Source: Ignavibacteria bacterium (GTDB lineage Bacteria; Bacteroidota; Ignavibacteria; Ignavibacteriales; Melioribacteraceae). From it: DNA of 33,267 bases. Where the stretch lies: positions 1 through 33,267 of the forward strand of contig JAAYAN010000188.1 in NCBI GenBank assembly GCA_012719345.1. Direction: 5' to 3'. Made by a program: the position numbers and the translations under genes. How positions within the stretch are numbered: position 1 is the first letter of the stretch; each line of letters opens with the position of its first letter. Below are positions 32,578 to 33,267 of the stretch, piece by piece. Below the pieces are notes generated by a model. That model saw nothing but the letters and a program-made list of their open reading frames with translations, searched no databases and had not been told where the DNA came from.

Positions 32578-33267
32578 TTAAACTCCGCTGTAAGCGTTAA
32601 ATCCGCCGTCAATCGGTATTATTACGCCTGTAATAAATTTTGCAAGATCCGAAACTAAAAACAGCAAAGTTCCAACCAATTCTTCCGGTTCGCCAAATCT
32701 TCCCATCGGCGTGCCGTCAATAATTTTATGTCCGCGTGGTGAAAGCTGGTTTGTTTCTTTATCAATCAATAAAAATCTGTTTTGAGCAGTCAGGAAAAAC
32801 CCGGGAGCAATTGCGTTTACGCGTATGTTCAATTTTGCAAAATGCACGGCAAGCCATTCTGTTAAATTATTTATGCTTGCTTTTGCTGCAGAATATGCAG
32901 GAATTTTCGTTAACGGTCTGAAAGAATTCATTGAAGAAATATTTATTATTGAACCGCCTCTGCCAATCATATCCTCTGTAAAAATCATTGTCGGCAAAAC
33001 CGTTCCTAAAAAGTTCAAATCGAAAACTCTTCTGAATCCTTCAATATCCAGCCCGAAAAATCCTTTGGAAAGATCGCCGATATTTTCTTCAGATAAAAAC
33101 TCGAGCTGCGTTGTAGCAGTCGGGGCATTTCCACCGGCGCCATTAATTAAAATATCAACTTTACCGAGTTTTTCATTTACTTCTTTTTTTGCAGTTAACA
33201 AGGCTTCCCTGTCAAGCACATTGCCAAAAACTGCAATCGTGCTTTCGGGAAATCCGGCGTTAACCAT
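32578..33267 (-). CDS. SDR-family oxidoreductase, probably D-mannonate/fructuronate type (N-terminus outside window)
   Basis: The visible 229 residues lack the N-terminal GxxxGxG cofactor loop, so the gene continues past the right edge and the Met at the edge is internal. What remains is the rest of an SDR: DILINGAGGNAP, NISSMNSFRPLTKIPAYSAAK with catalytic Ser, Tyr and Lys, and the C-terminal GVIIPIDGGFNAYSGV. The sequence (GNAPTATTQ, GFFLTAQNRFLL) resembles SDRs found beside uxuA in Bacteroidota and annotated as D-mannonate oxidoreductases. Position upstream of the LarA homologue supports a role in uronate/aldonate metabolism. Other sugar-acid substrates remain possible. Confidence 0.8.
   Translation of the reverse strand: MVNAGFPESTIAVFGNVLDREALLTAKKEVNEKLGKVDILINGAGGNAPTATTQLEFLSEENIGDLSKGFFGLDIEGFRRVFDLNFLGTVLPTMIFTEDMIGRGGSIINISSMNSFRPLTKIPAYSAAKASINNLTEWLAVHFAKLNIRVNAIAPGFFLTAQNRFLLIDKETNQLSPRGHKIIDGTPMGRFGEPEELVGTLLFLVSDLAKFITGVIIPIDGGFNAYSGV

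Overview
The window is AT-rich, densely coded bacterial DNA. Its gene styles fit the Bacteroidota/Chlorobiota/Ignavibacteriota neighbourhood: short lipoprotein signals, an NtrC-type regulator with the GAFTDA loop, a secreted beta-helix protein, a XylR-type AraC regulator, and a sodium:solute symporter feeding araBAD. This assignment comes from overall likeness; the window has no rRNA or other phylogenetic marker. I saw no rRNA, tRNA, CRISPR array, transposase or integrase gene.

Layout. (1) 194-3840, minus strand: a small lipoprotein, then a large secreted protein with a HEYGH metallopeptidase-like core, an Fn3-like segment and a beta-helix. Its 3' end is broken by an apparent one-base deletion. 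(2) 4194-8279, plus strand: a compact signalling operon of a sigma54-type response regulator, an RsbU-like PP2C phosphatase and an NtrY-like histidine kinase. The phosphatase and the kinase share the same N-terminal membrane/sensor module. (3) About 8284-13282, plus strand: an accessory stretch holding a GNAT-nitrilase fusion, a YhcG-type PDDEXK nuclease, an unknown membrane protein and an exported flavodoxin-like protein. The last ~80-90 bp of the kinase gene recur twice here, after the nitrilase gene and after the nuclease gene, so the first two accessory genes sit between copies of the kinase 3' end. The membrane-protein gene has its own hairpin-bearing flanks resembling integron-like cassettes. 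(4) 13421-15687: a lipoprotein carboxylesterase and a divergent exported DUF3237 protein. (5) 15770-33267, all minus strand: a sugar and sugar-acid catabolism region.

How the catabolic region works. From the right edge leftward it reads: mannonate/fructuronate-type SDR (partial), LarA-family epimerase, PdxB-like dehydrogenase, 6-phosphogluconate dehydrogenase, kduI, kduD, a LacI regulator, a XylR/AraC regulator, lipoprotein galM, SSS symporter, araB, araD, araA, terminator, HAD phosphatase, manA. KduI/KduD handle unsaturated uronates from pectin-like polymers, and GalM/symporter/AraBAD handle L-arabinose, so the locus fits use of arabinose-decorated pectin or hemicellulose. The SDR, LarA homologue and Gnd together suggest an unusual route from fructuronate to mannonate, then by 2-epimerisation to gluconate and on to the pentose phosphate pathway.

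The most noteworthy items are the repeated kinase 3' ends that frame accessory genes, and the proposed LarA-based mannonate-to-gluconate route.
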